This document shows, in pieces, positions 25,877 to 34,544 of a stretch of 64,000 nt of DNA. Each line of letters begins with the position of its first letter. Position 1 is the stretch's first letter. The position numbers were made by a program, and so were the translations under genes. The notes under the pieces are model-generated. The model did not search any database. It was not told the origin of the DNA and saw only the letters and a program-made list of their open reading frames with translations. Source of the DNA: Paenibacillus sp. SYP-B4298 (lineage in GTDB: Bacteria > Bacillota > Bacilli > Paenibacillales > Paenibacillaceae); the NCBI RefSeq assembly GCF_027627475.1, contig NZ_CP115484.1:3456001-3520000 (forward strand), read 5' to 3'.

Positions 25877-26006
25877 CAGCTTCATGCGACCTTCACAAGC
25901 TGCGGGCAGCTCGCGTTGATTGTAGCCAGCCTTATGCGGCCTTCACTTGCTCCAGGCTGCCTGCCTTGGTCGCGAATCACGCATAACAGCATACCTGTGC
26001 AACAAA

Positions 26007-26059
26007 AAAGAGGGTCGCCCCTTTAGTCATCGAGAAATGACTGTCGGGACGCCCTCTTT
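26007..26059 (-). terminator. Terminator of azoR
   Basis: AAAGAGGG and CCCTCTTT form the outer stem, with inner pairing of AGTCAT and ATGACT. On the minus strand it ends in a run of T. It may also stop transcription arriving from the YheC/D array. Confidence 0.8.
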
Positions 26060-26075
26060 GCTTGTGAGCTTTATA

Positions 26076-26711
26076 TTAGAACGATTGAGCCAGATCTTTA
26101 GCGCGTGCTACGCCGTCTGCTTTGATCTCTTGTGCTTTGTCAGGAGCAGCGTTGTGCCCTTCGATGAACAGACCTTGGAAGTCTGTAATTCCGAAGAAGC
26201 CCATGATCGCTCCAATATGACGATGTCCAGACTCGATCTCAGCAGCAGGACCTTGAGAGTAGATGCCGCCGCGAGCTTGAATGTGCAGTGCTTTCTTGCC
26301 AGCCAGCAGGCCGATCGGACCTTCTGCTGTATATCTGAATGTTTTACCCGCTACGCAGTTCGCATCGAGGTACGATTTCATAACAGCCGGGTAGGAGAAG
26401 TTCCACATTGGAGTTACGAATACATACTTGTCAGCAGCGATGAATTGAGCATTGATCTCGCCAAGACGAGCAATCTTCTTCTGTTGCTCAGCAGACAGCG
26501 AATCGAATGCTTCGCCAGCGCCCAGCTTGCCCCAGCCGCTCAGAACGTCGCCATCGATGTTCGGAACGTATTCGTTGAACAGGTCGATATGAACAACCTC
26601 GTCCCCAGGATTAGCTGCCTTGTATGCTTGCACGAACGCTTCGCCTGCTGCAAGGCTAAAGGAGCTCGATGCATCCAGTGGATGCGCGGTAATGTACAGT
26701 ACAGTTGCCAT
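26076..26711 (-). CDS. azoR: FMN-dependent NADH-azoreductase
   Basis: 211 residues of the flavodoxin-like AzoR family. The FMN phosphate-binding region is [17 protein letters not shown] (residues about 10-26). The flavin-binding [16 protein letters not shown] and the ARGGIYS loop are clear. The enzyme reduces quinones and azo compounds in the cytoplasm, usually as protection from electrophile stress. The ribosome binding site is AGGGATGG. A strong sigma-A promoter lies at 26829-26857. Monocistronic. Confidence 0.92.
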   Translation of the reverse strand: MATVLYITAHPLDASSSFSLAAGEAFVQAYKAANPGDEVVHIDLFNEYVPNIDGDVLSGWGKLGAGEAFDSLSAEQQKKIARLGEINAQFIAADKYVFVTPMWNFSYPAVMKSYLDANCVAGKTFRYTAEGPIGLLAGKKALHIQARGGIYSQGPAAEIESGHRHIGAIMGFFGITDFQGLFIEGHNAAPDKAQEIKADGVARAKDLAQSF

Positions 26712-26828
26712 GATATAATTCCATCCCTTCAGTCTGTTGTTTCTAAATTAAGCATTTCTATACGGCTCTAGGCCGCTCTGACCCGGATCGCCTCGTTCAT
26801 AAACGTAGCGGATCAGATCACTTTATTT

Positions 26829-26857
26829 AGTATAGTACCATTTTAAATTATAGTCAA
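26829..26857 (-). promoter_or_regulatory. Sigma-A promoter of azoR
   Basis: On the minus strand, -35 TTGACT and -10 TATACT are separated by exactly 17 bases. ACTATA occurs twice across the promoter as a direct repeat and could be part of a redox-sensing repressor site, which is only a suggestion. Confidence 0.65.
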
Positions 26858-26956
26858 TATCTTTTTCGCTTAAATTTCGGCAGGCCGAAAACGTCCAACA
26901 CGACCGTCTTCATTATGCCCTGGGATCGCCCATTCTCATTCAGTATATAGATGCAA

Positions 26957-27634
26957 CTACGCGGAACCCACAGCCAGCAATTCATCAAAGCTCGCGATGA
27001 GAGCTGTTGCCCCCTGCAGTTCCTCCCCACGGCCAAAACCCGCATATTGGCAGCCGATGACTGGCAGGCCGTTCTCCGCCCCCGCTTCCACATCCGAGCT
27101 GCGATCGCCCACCATCCAGGCGCTCTGCAACTGATGATCTGACAGCAGCTTCGCAACCAGCTCCACCTTGGTAGCCGTTCCGAATTCTCCTGCACTGTAC
27201 AAGCCTGTAAACAAATGATCGATATGCAGGTGCTGTGCGACTCCCTTCACATAGTCCTCCAGCCCGTTGCTGGCTACGAACAATTTCACGCCGCGCGCAT
27301 GCAGCGTCTCCAGCGTCTCCTTCACCTGCGGATACAGCTCTCCATACCCCGCTTGCAGATCCTCCAGCTCATAGCGCAGCATCAGCTCATCCGCCCTGTG
27401 ATGCGCCTCAGGCGAGCCGTCCGGCATCACCTGCTTCCATATATCCTCAAGCAGCATGCCGAGACAGCCAAGCAGCCGCTCCAGCGGCGGCGTTGGCTGC
27501 ATGTACAGCCCTTCAGCTCGCAATTGGGCGAAGAGCCTCTCGTGCACACGCTCCAGCAAGCTCTCTGTCTGAAACAGGGTGCCATCCATATCGAAAATCA
27601 TCGCTTCCGGTTGCTTTAACTCGCTCTGAACCAC
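26957..27634 (-). CDS. HAD-superfamily phosphatase (phosphoglycolate-phosphatase-like)
   Basis: 225 residues. Motif I is FDMDGTLF (nucleophile Asp near residue 15). A helical cap follows (about 25-95), then motif II VASNGLED, the motif III Lys in GTATKVELV, and motif IV MVGDRSSDVEAG. This is the subfamily I layout of phosphoglycolate or beta-phosphoglucomutase-like hydrolases; the substrate cannot be told. Start: GTG at 27634, eight bases after AAGGGAGA. A TTG at 27664 would add ten residues. Confidence 0.82.
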   Translation of the reverse strand: MVQSELKQPEAMIFDMDGTLFQTESLLERVHERLFAQLRAEGLYMQPTPPLERLLGCLGMLLEDIWKQVMPDGSPEAHHRADELMLRYELEDLQAGYGELYPQVKETLETLHARGVKLFVASNGLEDYVKGVAQHLHIDHLFTGLYSAGEFGTATKVELVAKLLSDHQLQSAWMVGDRSSDVEAGAENGLPVIGCQYAGFGRGEELQGATALIASFDELLAVGSA

Positions 27635-27699
27635 TTGCCCACTCTCCCTTATCCTGCTATCCAACTAGCATAGCGGAACCCTCGGCGACTGGCAAGGTG

Positions 27700-28905
27700 C
27701 TAATCCCAATTCCACAATCTTGTCTCTCCCACCTCAATATGCTTGATCATCGTCTCCCGCTCCAGCGCCAACACCTCCTTGGTCGGGCCTGTAACGACCG
27801 CTCCATAGAGCCGCACGCCGTTGCTGCTGATATAATCCAGCACCTCCTGCACATTCAGAAATGGCGCCAGAGCGGCTGTCACCTGAGGATGACGACCCAG
27901 CATCTGCAGCGTTTTGACAAAATTGGCCTCGCGCAGCTCGCTGTCCCCGTACTCATCGATAGAAGGCGCACTTTTTAGCATTGAGCCGGTCTTTACAAAC
28001 CAGTTCAACTTCTCCTCGCTCTTGCTGATGACCTCCCAATCGTCCGCATGCCAGATCGGCAGGAAAGGGAACCCGACTGGCGAAGTGACCCACCCCTCCT
28101 TTTCTGCGTTCCCTCCGGTCTTAACGGCGAACCACTCTATCCGCAGATTACGACCCTCCAGCCACCTGAGCACCTCATCCAGCGAATAATAGTGGTCGAA
28201 GGACACTGCCGCTTCGGCAACGGTTCCCTCGGGCAGCTTCCTTAGCCTCTCCCATTGCCGGGACGATTCCACTTGGTCGCCTTCAGGCAGATAAAAAGAA
28301 GTGCTGATATATTTTGTATCATCCCAGCTCATATGTTTCTTGCCGATTCGGTTCAACATGAAGGTCGCCGACAGGCTGCCGATCTTAATATTCTCGCCGC
28401 CAACCTGCTTATAGAGCTGGCCCTCGACATCCGCGTTCAGCAACCAGCCTAGAGAAGTGGCTTCAGACCTCAAGACGGTATTCGGATGAGTCAGGGCAAT
28501 CGCCGATTGGGCGACATCCTTCAGCTCATCCAGTCTTGAATCGTCTCCGTGGCCATAATAGGTAGAGGTTACGATTCCCCCTGCGATCATGCATACGATG
28601 ACGATGACCACCACGCTCAACGTATTGACAAGCCGCGCCTTCCACTTGCTGCGCCGAATAATACGCCGTTCCTCCAGCAGGCTGCTTCGCTGTTCCTGCG
28701 GCTCTGGCAACCCTGCTGCTCCCGCTGAAGCCGAAGCCTTCTCCACCTCGTCCAGCTCCTGCGGCTCCTCCGTCATCGTCTCATTCAGATAGTCCTGGTA
28801 TGCCTCCAGCTTCTCCAGCTCCTGCTCCAGCTCCGACTGTTCCTCCGCAGACAGTTCGCCCGCCGCGTACTTTCTCAGCTTCTCCTTGAATGCTTCACTC
28901 ATCAT
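27700..28905 (-). CDS. Membrane anti-sigma factor (YhdL-like sigma factor regulator)
   Basis: 401 residues. The cytoplasmic N-terminus begins MMSEAFKEKLRKYAAGELSA, typical of anti-sigma regulators that clamp an ECF sigma factor. One membrane helix (about 92-114) is followed by an extracytoplasmic domain of about 285 residues that resembles the C-terminal domain of the sigma-factor-regulator family (YhdL of Bacillus sigma-M). It overlaps the sigma gene by 11 bases. It probably holds the sigma factor inactive until an envelope signal acts on the outer domain. Confidence 0.8.
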   Translation of the reverse strand: MMSEAFKEKLRKYAAGELSAEEQSELEQELEKLEAYQDYLNETMTEEPQELDEVEKASASAGAAGLPEPQEQRSSLLEERRIIRRSKWKARLVNTLSVVVIVIVCMIAGGIVTSTYYGHGDDSRLDELKDVAQSAIALTHPNTVLRSEATSLGWLLNADVEGQLYKQVGGENIKIGSLSATFMLNRIGKKHMSWDDTKYISTSFYLPEGDQVESSRQWERLRKLPEGTVAEAAVSFDHYYSLDEVLRWLEGRNLRIEWFAVKTGGNAEKEGWVTSPVGFPFLPIWHADDWEVISKSEEKLNWFVKTGSMLKSAPSIDEYGDSELREANFVKTLQMLGRHPQVTAALAPFLNVQEVLDYISSNGVRLYGAVVTGPTKEVLALERETMIKHIEVGETRLWNWD

Positions 28906-29398
28906 CGTTATCTCCCTTCCTGCTGTTACGCAATCGTTGTCTGCCGCGGAACAACAGCACCTTCAAGTGACCGATGTTAACCTTCATGATATCGGCCGCC
29001 TCTTCATAGGTTCGCTGATAGCAGTCCACCAGCAGCACCGCCTCCCGCTGGCGCGGCGGCAGCAGCTCCACCTTCTGTCTGAGCTCCGCTATCCGCTCCT
29101 GCTGCAGCACCCATTGCTCTGGCGTGCAGTAATCCGTCAGTTCACGCTGCAGCCATGCATCATCCTTCGGCACACTGCGCCGGCGCTTGCGCGTATAATC
29201 AATAAACGCGTTATACGCCACCCGCAGCAGCCACGGCTTGACCTTCTCCTCTCCTATCCCTTCAAGATAGAGATAAGCACGGTAAAATGTATCCTGAACC
29301 AGATCCTCCGCCGTATGATGATCACCGGACAGGGAGAGAAGATAACGATATACATCTTGGATGTATTGCTTGTAAATGCTATCCAGCTCTGATCTCAT
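28895..29398 (-). CDS. ECF-family RNA polymerase sigma factor
   Basis: 167 residues. Region 2 (QYIQDVYRYLLSLSGDHHTA, then EDLVQDTFYRAYLYL) and region 4 (LPPRQREAVLLVDCYQ, YEEAADIMKVNIGHLKVLLF) are complete. It is closest in pattern to the SigM/SigV-like ECF group that answers cell-envelope stress. Start: ATG at 29398 after AAGGGGGAGACG; an upstream ATG at 29437 lacks a site. A candidate autoregulatory promoter is at 29419-29447. The anti-sigma gene overlaps its end. Confidence 0.88.
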   Translation of the reverse strand: MRSELDSIYKQYIQDVYRYLLSLSGDHHTAEDLVQDTFYRAYLYLEGIGEEKVKPWLLRVAYNAFIDYTRKRRRSVPKDDAWLQRELTDYCTPEQWVLQQERIAELRQKVELLPPRQREAVLLVDCYQRTYEEAADIMKVNIGHLKVLLFRGRQRLRNSRKGDNDDE

Positions 29399-29418
29399 CG
29401 TCTCCCCCTTGCTGTAGA

Positions 29419-29447
29419 CACGTTTAACAGGCGGCAAAGGTTACACC
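29419..29447 (-). promoter_or_regulatory. Candidate autoregulatory ECF promoter
   Basis: On the minus strand TGTAACC serves as -35 and CGTGTC as -10, about 17 bases apart, 20 bases before the sigma-factor start. ECF sigma factors of Firmicutes use TGAAAC/CGTC-like sites, so this is a reasonable but imperfect match. Confidence 0.4.
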
Positions 29448-29584
29448 TGTTCCAAAAATAATCCATGATTATCGGAAAACCCGTGATAATATGCGATATT
29501 GATGAGGTAATGATTATTGCGGTTATGACGCCATTTATGTAAATTTAAGGAGCGCTCGCATGGGTAGCTTGGAGGTAGTCACAC

Positions 29585-29600
29585 ATGTAAGCGCTACAAT
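29585..29600 (+). promoter_or_regulatory. cre-like CcpA site 1
   Basis: ATGTAAGCGCTACAAT matches the catabolite-responsive element WTGNAANCGNWNNCWW at all but one fixed position. It lies about 60 bases upstream of the pectate lyase start and would repress it when preferred sugars are present. Confidence 0.5.
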
Positions 29601-29658
29601 AACTATTAGGAGGATGATGACAGACATGACAACACGAGTGGATAAGGAGAGGAGAACA

Positions 29659-32600
29659 ATGAAGAGACAAGGAAGAGCAAGGTCTATTGCCTTCTTATCC
29701 TTACTGCTGACTCTGGCGCTGCTAGTACCGCCAGCCAGCTTGCTCGGCTTCGGAGCAGCGCGAGTTGTAAGCGCTGACAATCATTATGTACTGCAGGACA
29801 GTTATGATGACCTTACAGTCGGACAACTGCCGCAGGATTACTCCGTATCGCCAAATCCGCCAACGAGCAGCAACCGGGTGACCGCCTCGGAAGCACCCGG
29901 ACGCAGTGGCCATGCACTCTACCTGGAAGACCATTCGTCCTCTGCGCAGACACAGCTCATTCGCGATCTAGAGCAGCCGCTTACAGGCATCGTGACGGTG
30001 GAGTTCGACTGGTATCATGAGGGCAGCGCGCGTGCGAGCTCGCTCCGCCCGATGAAGATATTTTCCTCGACTGCAGAATCCTCATCCACAACGATCGTCG
30101 AGCTGCAGACTCGTGATGGCGGACGCCATGTTGCCCAGAGCATTCAAGGGACGCACCACCAGTTGATCACCGATTTTGCTGCCGACACCTGGTATCAATT
30201 CAAGCTTGTCATGAACACCACCACCAAGAAGGTCGATACCTATGTGAACGGACAATTGGTGCTCCAGCAGGCGGACTTTGCCTCCTCCTCCGCGAGCCAG
30301 GTGCACCGTCTGAAGGTCTATTCGCAGAATAGTCCAGCCATCAGCCAATATATCGATAATCTAACAGTCTACACGGGCAGCGATTCAGGGAGCGGCACTG
30401 ACCCAGACGGCAGTGGAACGAATCCGGGGGGCGGCGGTACTGACCCAGACGGCGGCGGGACAGCTCCAGGGGGCGGGGATGGCGACCCTGGCAGTGGCAC
30501 TGATCCGGGCTTGCCTCCTGAGCCGGCAGCGGGCGATCTCATTGTCGCTCCACACGGACTGGACAGCCATCCGGGTACACTCACACAGCCGACCACATTG
30601 ACCTCCGCCATCGCGCGTATCCAGCCTGGCCAGACGATCTACATGCGGGGCGGCACGTACAGCTTCAGCAACACGGTGCTCATCGAACGCGGCAATAACG
30701 GACAGGCGGGGGCGCGCAAGCGCATTGCCAGCTACAACGACGAGAAGCCTGTACTGGATTTCTCGGCGCAAGCCTTCGATCCGATGAACCGCGGACTGCA
30801 GATTAACGGCCACTACTGGCATGTCTATGGCATCGAGGTGAAGGAAGCAGGCGATAACGGCATCTTCATCGGAGGCAATTATAACCGGATTGAGAATGTC
30901 GAGACTCATCATAACAAGGACAGCGGCCTGCAAATCTCTCGCTACGCCTCTACCGCAACACGGGATGAATGGCCCAGCTACAATGAGATTATTCGAGTGT
31001 ACTCGCACAATAACTATGACCCGGACGATGGAGAGGATGCAGACGGCTTCGCCGCCAAGCTGACCTCTGGTCCAGGCAATGTATTCGACAGTTGCATCGC
31101 CGCTTATAATGTGGATGACGGCTGGGATCTGTTCGCCAAAAATGAGACCGGCCCAATCGATCCCGTCACGATCCGCAACAGCATCGCCTATAACAATGGA
31201 GCGACCTCCTCCGGCCTCTCCACCTCCAACAGCGACGGCAACGGCTTCAAGCTTGGGGGCTCGAATATTGCCGTCAACCATATCGTCGAAAATAACATCG
31301 CGTTTGGCAACAAGAAGCACGGCTTTACCTTCAACAGCAATCCGGGCTCGATTACGATGAGGAACAATACGAGCTGGAATAACGGCACGCGGTCTGGCAG
31401 CAACTTTGCCTTTGATAAGGGCACGCACCAGTTTGCCAATAATCTGTCGTTCCAGGCCTCATCCAGCGACAAGTACGCCAGCAGCACCGACATTGCCGGC
31501 TCCAATCTGTGGTGGCATAACACCAAGGGCAGCGTCAATGCCAATCTACTGAAGGTAACTGCAGCGGATTTCATCAGTCTGACACCAACAGTAAGCCGCG
31601 ACGCCAACGGAACGCCCGTCCTCGGCGACTTCCTGAAGCTGACCCCAGGCAGCAGCTTGAAGGGTGCAGGCACCCCTGCGGGGACGGATATTGGCGCCAG
31701 CTTCCCTGCCTCTGACAGCTTCGCGAGCAGCGCTGCGCTGCCTGCTGCGGCGCTCCCTGCAGGCTCGGCTGATTTCGATGAGCTCGTTAGCCCGGCCGCC
31801 TCGGCAGCGGTTCTGCGCGAATATGATCTGACCGGCTTTGCAGCGGCAGGCGGTACAACGGGAGCTGGAACTATTGCAGAGAGCGACTCGCGATATGTGA
31901 AGGTGTACAATGCCGAGCAGCTCGGCATCGCTCTGAAGCGTCGATCGCCCGTCAAGGTTGTCGAGATTATGAATGATCTGAATCTGGGCTGGAACGAGAT
32001 TAGCTCGGCGGCGCGCACCGCGCCCTTTTATACGCATAATGCACCCAGCACCCATCCTGTCCTGCTGCAGACCGGTGTTAGTAAAATCGAACTGGATGGC
32101 TTCGACGGGCTGACGATCTTCTCTCGCAACGGGGCCAAGATCAAGCATGCCGCGTTCGTCATCAAACGCAGCAACAATGTCGTCATCCGCAACCTGGAGT
32201 TCGATGAGCTATGGGAATGGGATGAGCTGTCCAAGGGCGACTATGATAAGAAGGATTGGGACTATATTACGCTGGAGTCATCCAGCAATATCTGGATTGA
32301 CCACTGTACCTTCAACAAAGCATACGATGGCGTCGTCGATTCCAAGAAGGGCACGAGCGGCGTGACGATCTCCTGGTCGCTATTCCGCGGAGATAACGGC
32401 AGTGCTAAGGGCTGGGTCGCTCAGCAGATCAACGCCATGGAGAGCAATCGCAGCGCCTACCCGATGTATAACTATTTGCGGGGTCTGGGTCTAACCACGC
32501 AACATATTATTGCCCTCTCTGCTGGACAGAAGAAGGGGCATCTGGTCGGCGCCAATGAGCTGGCGTCTGACAACAGTCAACTGACGATTACACTGCACCA

Positions 32601-33153
32601 TAATTATTACAAGGATATGATGGATCGTCTGCCTCGTCTGCGCGGAGGCAATGCCCATGTATACAACATCGTGGCGGACAGCTCGCAGGCACATGCTTCA
32701 TCAGCGATCCTGACGAATACCATGAAGCAATCGCTCGCATCCAAGGGCTACAAGTTCGGTGTCACCAGCAATGGCGCGATCGCTACCGAGAACGGCGCCG
32801 TATTGGTTGAGAGCTCAAGCTTCATTGATGTGCAGTATCCACTGCGCAACAATCAGAAGGACCCGTCCAAGCCGCAATATACGGGCAAGATCAGGGCGGT
32901 GAATACTCTCTATTCCATGAATGGCAGCAGCTTCAAGGGCAGCAGCGACACGGCGGGCAGTCCGCTCGCGCCTGTCCCGGCGCCGATCATTGCATTCTCC
33001 TGGAACGGCTTTACCGCACTGCCTTACAGCTATATTGCTGTTCAGCCAGAGACACTGGCTAGCCGCCTCACCTCGAGCCAGGGCGCGGGTGCAGGCAAGC
33101 TGCAATGGAGCAGCGCACAATGGCTGCAGACCACAGGCGGCAACCCACTGTAA
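29659..33153 (+). CDS. Secreted two-domain pectate lyase (PL9-like plus PL1-like)
   Basis: 1164 residues. Signal peptide (SIAFLSLLLTLALLVPPASL, cleavage near VVSA). A LamG/concanavalin-like domain covers about 40-235. A Gly/Asp/Pro-rich linker at 240-290 consists of GSGTDPDG-type repeats. A right-handed beta-helix of the PL9 type covers about 292-640 (TIYMRGGTYSF; NRIENVETHHNKDSGLQIS). A second lyase domain of the PL1 type covers about 720-1070 (VIRNLEFDELWEWDE, ITLESSSNIWIDHCTF, RLPRLRGGNAHVYN). It cleaves polygalacturonate outside the cell by beta-elimination. Start: ATG at 29659 after GGAGAGGAGAACA gives a standard signal peptide; an ATG at 29560 also has a site and would add 33 residues. 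Two catabolite-repression sites flank the start. Confidence 0.85.
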   Translation: MKRQGRARSIAFLSLLLTLALLVPPASLLGFGAARVVSADNHYVLQDSYDDLTVGQLPQDYSVSPNPPTSSNRVTASEAPGRSGHALYLEDHSSSAQTQLIRDLEQPLTGIVTVEFDWYHEGSARASSLRPMKIFSSTAESSSTTIVELQTRDGGRHVAQSIQGTHHQLITDFAADTWYQFKLVMNTTTKKVDTYVNGQLVLQQADFASSSASQVHRLKVYSQNSPAISQYIDNLTVYTGSDSGSGTDPDGSGTNPGGGGTDPDGGGTAPGGGDGDPGSGTDPGLPPEPAAGDLIVAPHGLDSHPGTLTQPTTLTSAIARIQPGQTIYMRGGTYSFSNTVLIERGNNGQAGARKRIASYNDEKPVLDFSAQAFDPMNRGLQINGHYWHVYGIEVKEAGDNGIFIGGNYNRIENVETHHNKDSGLQISRYASTATRDEWPSYNEIIRVYSHNNYDPDDGEDADGFAAKLTSGPGNVFDSCIAAYNVDDGWDLFAKNETGPIDPVTIRNSIAYNNGATSSGLSTSNSDGNGFKLGGSNIAVNHIVENNIAFGNKKHGFTFNSNPGSITMRNNTSWNNGTRSGSNFAFDKGTHQFANNLSFQASSSDKYASSTDIAGSNLWWHNTKGSVNANLLKVTAADFISLTPTVSRDANGTPVLGDFLKLTPGSSLKGAGTPAGTDIGASFPASDSFASSAALPAAALPAGSADFDELVSPAASAAVLREYDLTGFAAAGGTTGAGTIAESDSRYVKVYNAEQLGIALKRRSPVKVVEIMNDLNLGWNEISSAARTAPFYTHNAPSTHPVLLQTGVSKIELDGFDGLTIFSRNGAKIKHAAFVIKRSNNVVIRNLEFDELWEWDELSKGDYDKKDWDYITLESSSNIWIDHCTFNKAYDGVVDSKKGTSGVTISWSLFRGDNGSAKGWVAQQINAMESNRSAYPMYNYLRGLGLTTQHIIALSAGQKKGHLVGANELASDNSQLTITLHHNYYKDMMDRLPRLRGGNAHVYNIVADSSQAHASSAILTNTMKQSLASKGYKFGVTSNGAIATENGAVLVESSSFIDVQYPLRNNQKDPSKPQYTGKIRAVNTLYSMNGSSFKGSSDTAGSPLAPVPAPIIAFSWNGFTALPYSYIAVQPETLASRLTSSQGAGAGKLQWSSAQWLQTTGGNPL
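29765..29780 (+). promoter_or_regulatory. cre site 2 (inside signal-peptide codons)
   Basis: TTGTAAGCGCTGACAA matches every fixed position of the cre consensus. It lies within the codons for the signal-peptide cleavage region, where bound CcpA could block elongation. Together with site 1 it suggests carbon catabolite control of the lyase. Confidence 0.65.
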
Positions 33154-33196
33154 TCGGATCGTTCTGAATCCATGCTTCAAGCCAGATTAAGCTTAC

Positions 33197-33238
33197 AACA
33201 GGCTGGGCGGAAACCTGTGGTTTCATCGCCCAGCCTGT
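33197..33238 (+). terminator. Terminator of the pectate lyase gene
   Basis: AACAGGCTGGGCG and CGCCCAGCCTGTT pair, with an inner GAAACC/GGTTTC, followed by TTTAATTG. It could also serve the minus-strand gene ending at 33284. Confidence 0.8.
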
Positions 33239-33283
33239 TTAATTGTGGGAATTATTGAACAACCTTAGCTGCATGGCTGACCC

Positions 33284-34531
33284 TCATAGCTTGACAAGCT
33301 GCATCGCGCGTTTTCTTTTTTCCACGGCTTTCCCATATAGCTCGCTCATCGACTGTGTCATAGTATCCAGCGACCAATGCTTGTGCGCCCACTCCTTGAC
33401 GTGAGACCCCAGCTTCTCCCTTAGCCTGTCGTCAGCCAGCAGCTCCTGCAACGCCTGAAGCAGCTTCTCCTCATCGCCAACAGGGAACAGCAGCCCGGTC
33501 TTGCGGTGCCGGGTCATCTCTGGCAACCCGCCTGCATCGGACGTAATGATCGCCTTGCCGGCAAGCTGTGCTTCAATGACAGACATCGGCTGGTTCTCAA
33601 TCAGGCTCGGCAGGACGAATAGATCCGATTGAGCCAGCATGCTGGGGATGTCATCCCGCGCTCCCCAAAAGCACACCTTGTCGCCCAGTCCGAGCGCATG
33701 ACATTGCTGCTCCACCTCTTGACGACCATCTCCATCCCCGATAAGCCAGCATACCCAATCCTGTCGAACGTACCTGAGGCGTGCCAGCGCTCCTAACAGG
33801 TACTTAAGCCCTTTGATTTCGGTCAGTCGCCCGGTATAGGTAATTACCTTCTGTCCAGGAGGCCGGTAGGAAGGGCCTGGCACATGGAGCTGTGCCATAA
33901 ACTTCGGAATATCATAGCCATAATGAATGACCTTCAGGCTTGCAGCCGGCACACCGAATTCCTGCGTGAGGTTTGTTTTCATCCATTGATTGGCCAGCAC
34001 GGTATATTCCCCCACTGATCCCCCCAATTGCTCGATCCGATTATAGTAGGCTTGTGCAATAGGGGTCGTCGGGGAGCGGTACAGATCGGTTGTCATATGA
34101 TGCCGCATCTCATGAGCCACGCAGCCGTGAATGGTGGCCACCAGCGCTGTTCCGGGCGACCGCAGCCGGTTGATGGCTACCGTGGAGAATACGTCCTGTG
34201 TATGAATGAGGTCATAGCTACCAATGCCGATAGCCGCTACTGCCAACTCGTAAGCATAGCGCCGAAATTCGTTGTAATGCATTAAGGGATTGCAATGGAG
34301 CGCCGGGAAAAGGGAAGCATTCAGCTTCGCCTCCAGCAGGGGAATCACATGATGGGTCTCGAAGCGCTTGCCCTGACTGTACATGTGCACGAAGCTCCCA
34401 GGAATATCACCATAGCCCAGCGTATCCACATGGTGCCCCTGCGCCTCCAGCCTCATTTTCAAGTGCTCCATGTATGGCCATACGCCTCCCAGATGCGGAA
34501 CATGCCAATACGTTGCTAGCAAAATCCTCAT
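33284..34531 (-). CDS. GT4-family glycosyltransferase
   Basis: 415 residues with the GT-B fold of GT4 retaining transferases. The N-terminal Rossmann half begins MRILLATYWHVPHLGG. The C-terminal half has YTGRLTEIKGLKYLL and the donor-binding PSLIENQPMSVIEAQLAGK with the E-x7-E pair. The sugar transferred is unknown. Start: ATG at 34531 after GAGGAGG; the frame is open 80 codons further upstream but that overlaps the previous gene. It is the last gene of a four-gene cluster with two nucleotide-sugar short-chain dehydrogenases. Confidence 0.85.
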   Translation of the reverse strand: MRILLATYWHVPHLGGVWPYMEHLKMRLEAQGHHVDTLGYGDIPGSFVHMYSQGKRFETHHVIPLLEAKLNASLFPALHCNPLMHYNEFRRYAYELAVAAIGIGSYDLIHTQDVFSTVAINRLRSPGTALVATIHGCVAHEMRHHMTTDLYRSPTTPIAQAYYNRIEQLGGSVGEYTVLANQWMKTNLTQEFGVPAASLKVIHYGYDIPKFMAQLHVPGPSYRPPGQKVITYTGRLTEIKGLKYLLGALARLRYVRQDWVCWLIGDGDGRQEVEQQCHALGLGDKVCFWGARDDIPSMLAQSDLFVLPSLIENQPMSVIEAQLAGKAIITSDAGGLPEMTRHRKTGLLFPVGDEEKLLQALQELLADDRLREKLGSHVKEWAHKHWSLDTMTQSMSELYGKAVEKRKRAMQLVKL

Positions 34532-34544
34532 CGTTGTCCTCCTC

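Noticed and set aside
25877-26006. Imperfect tandem repeat of about 35 bases after the YheC/D array
   Set aside because: Similarity is short and partial (ATGCG-CCTTCAC core); not enough to call a repeat family.
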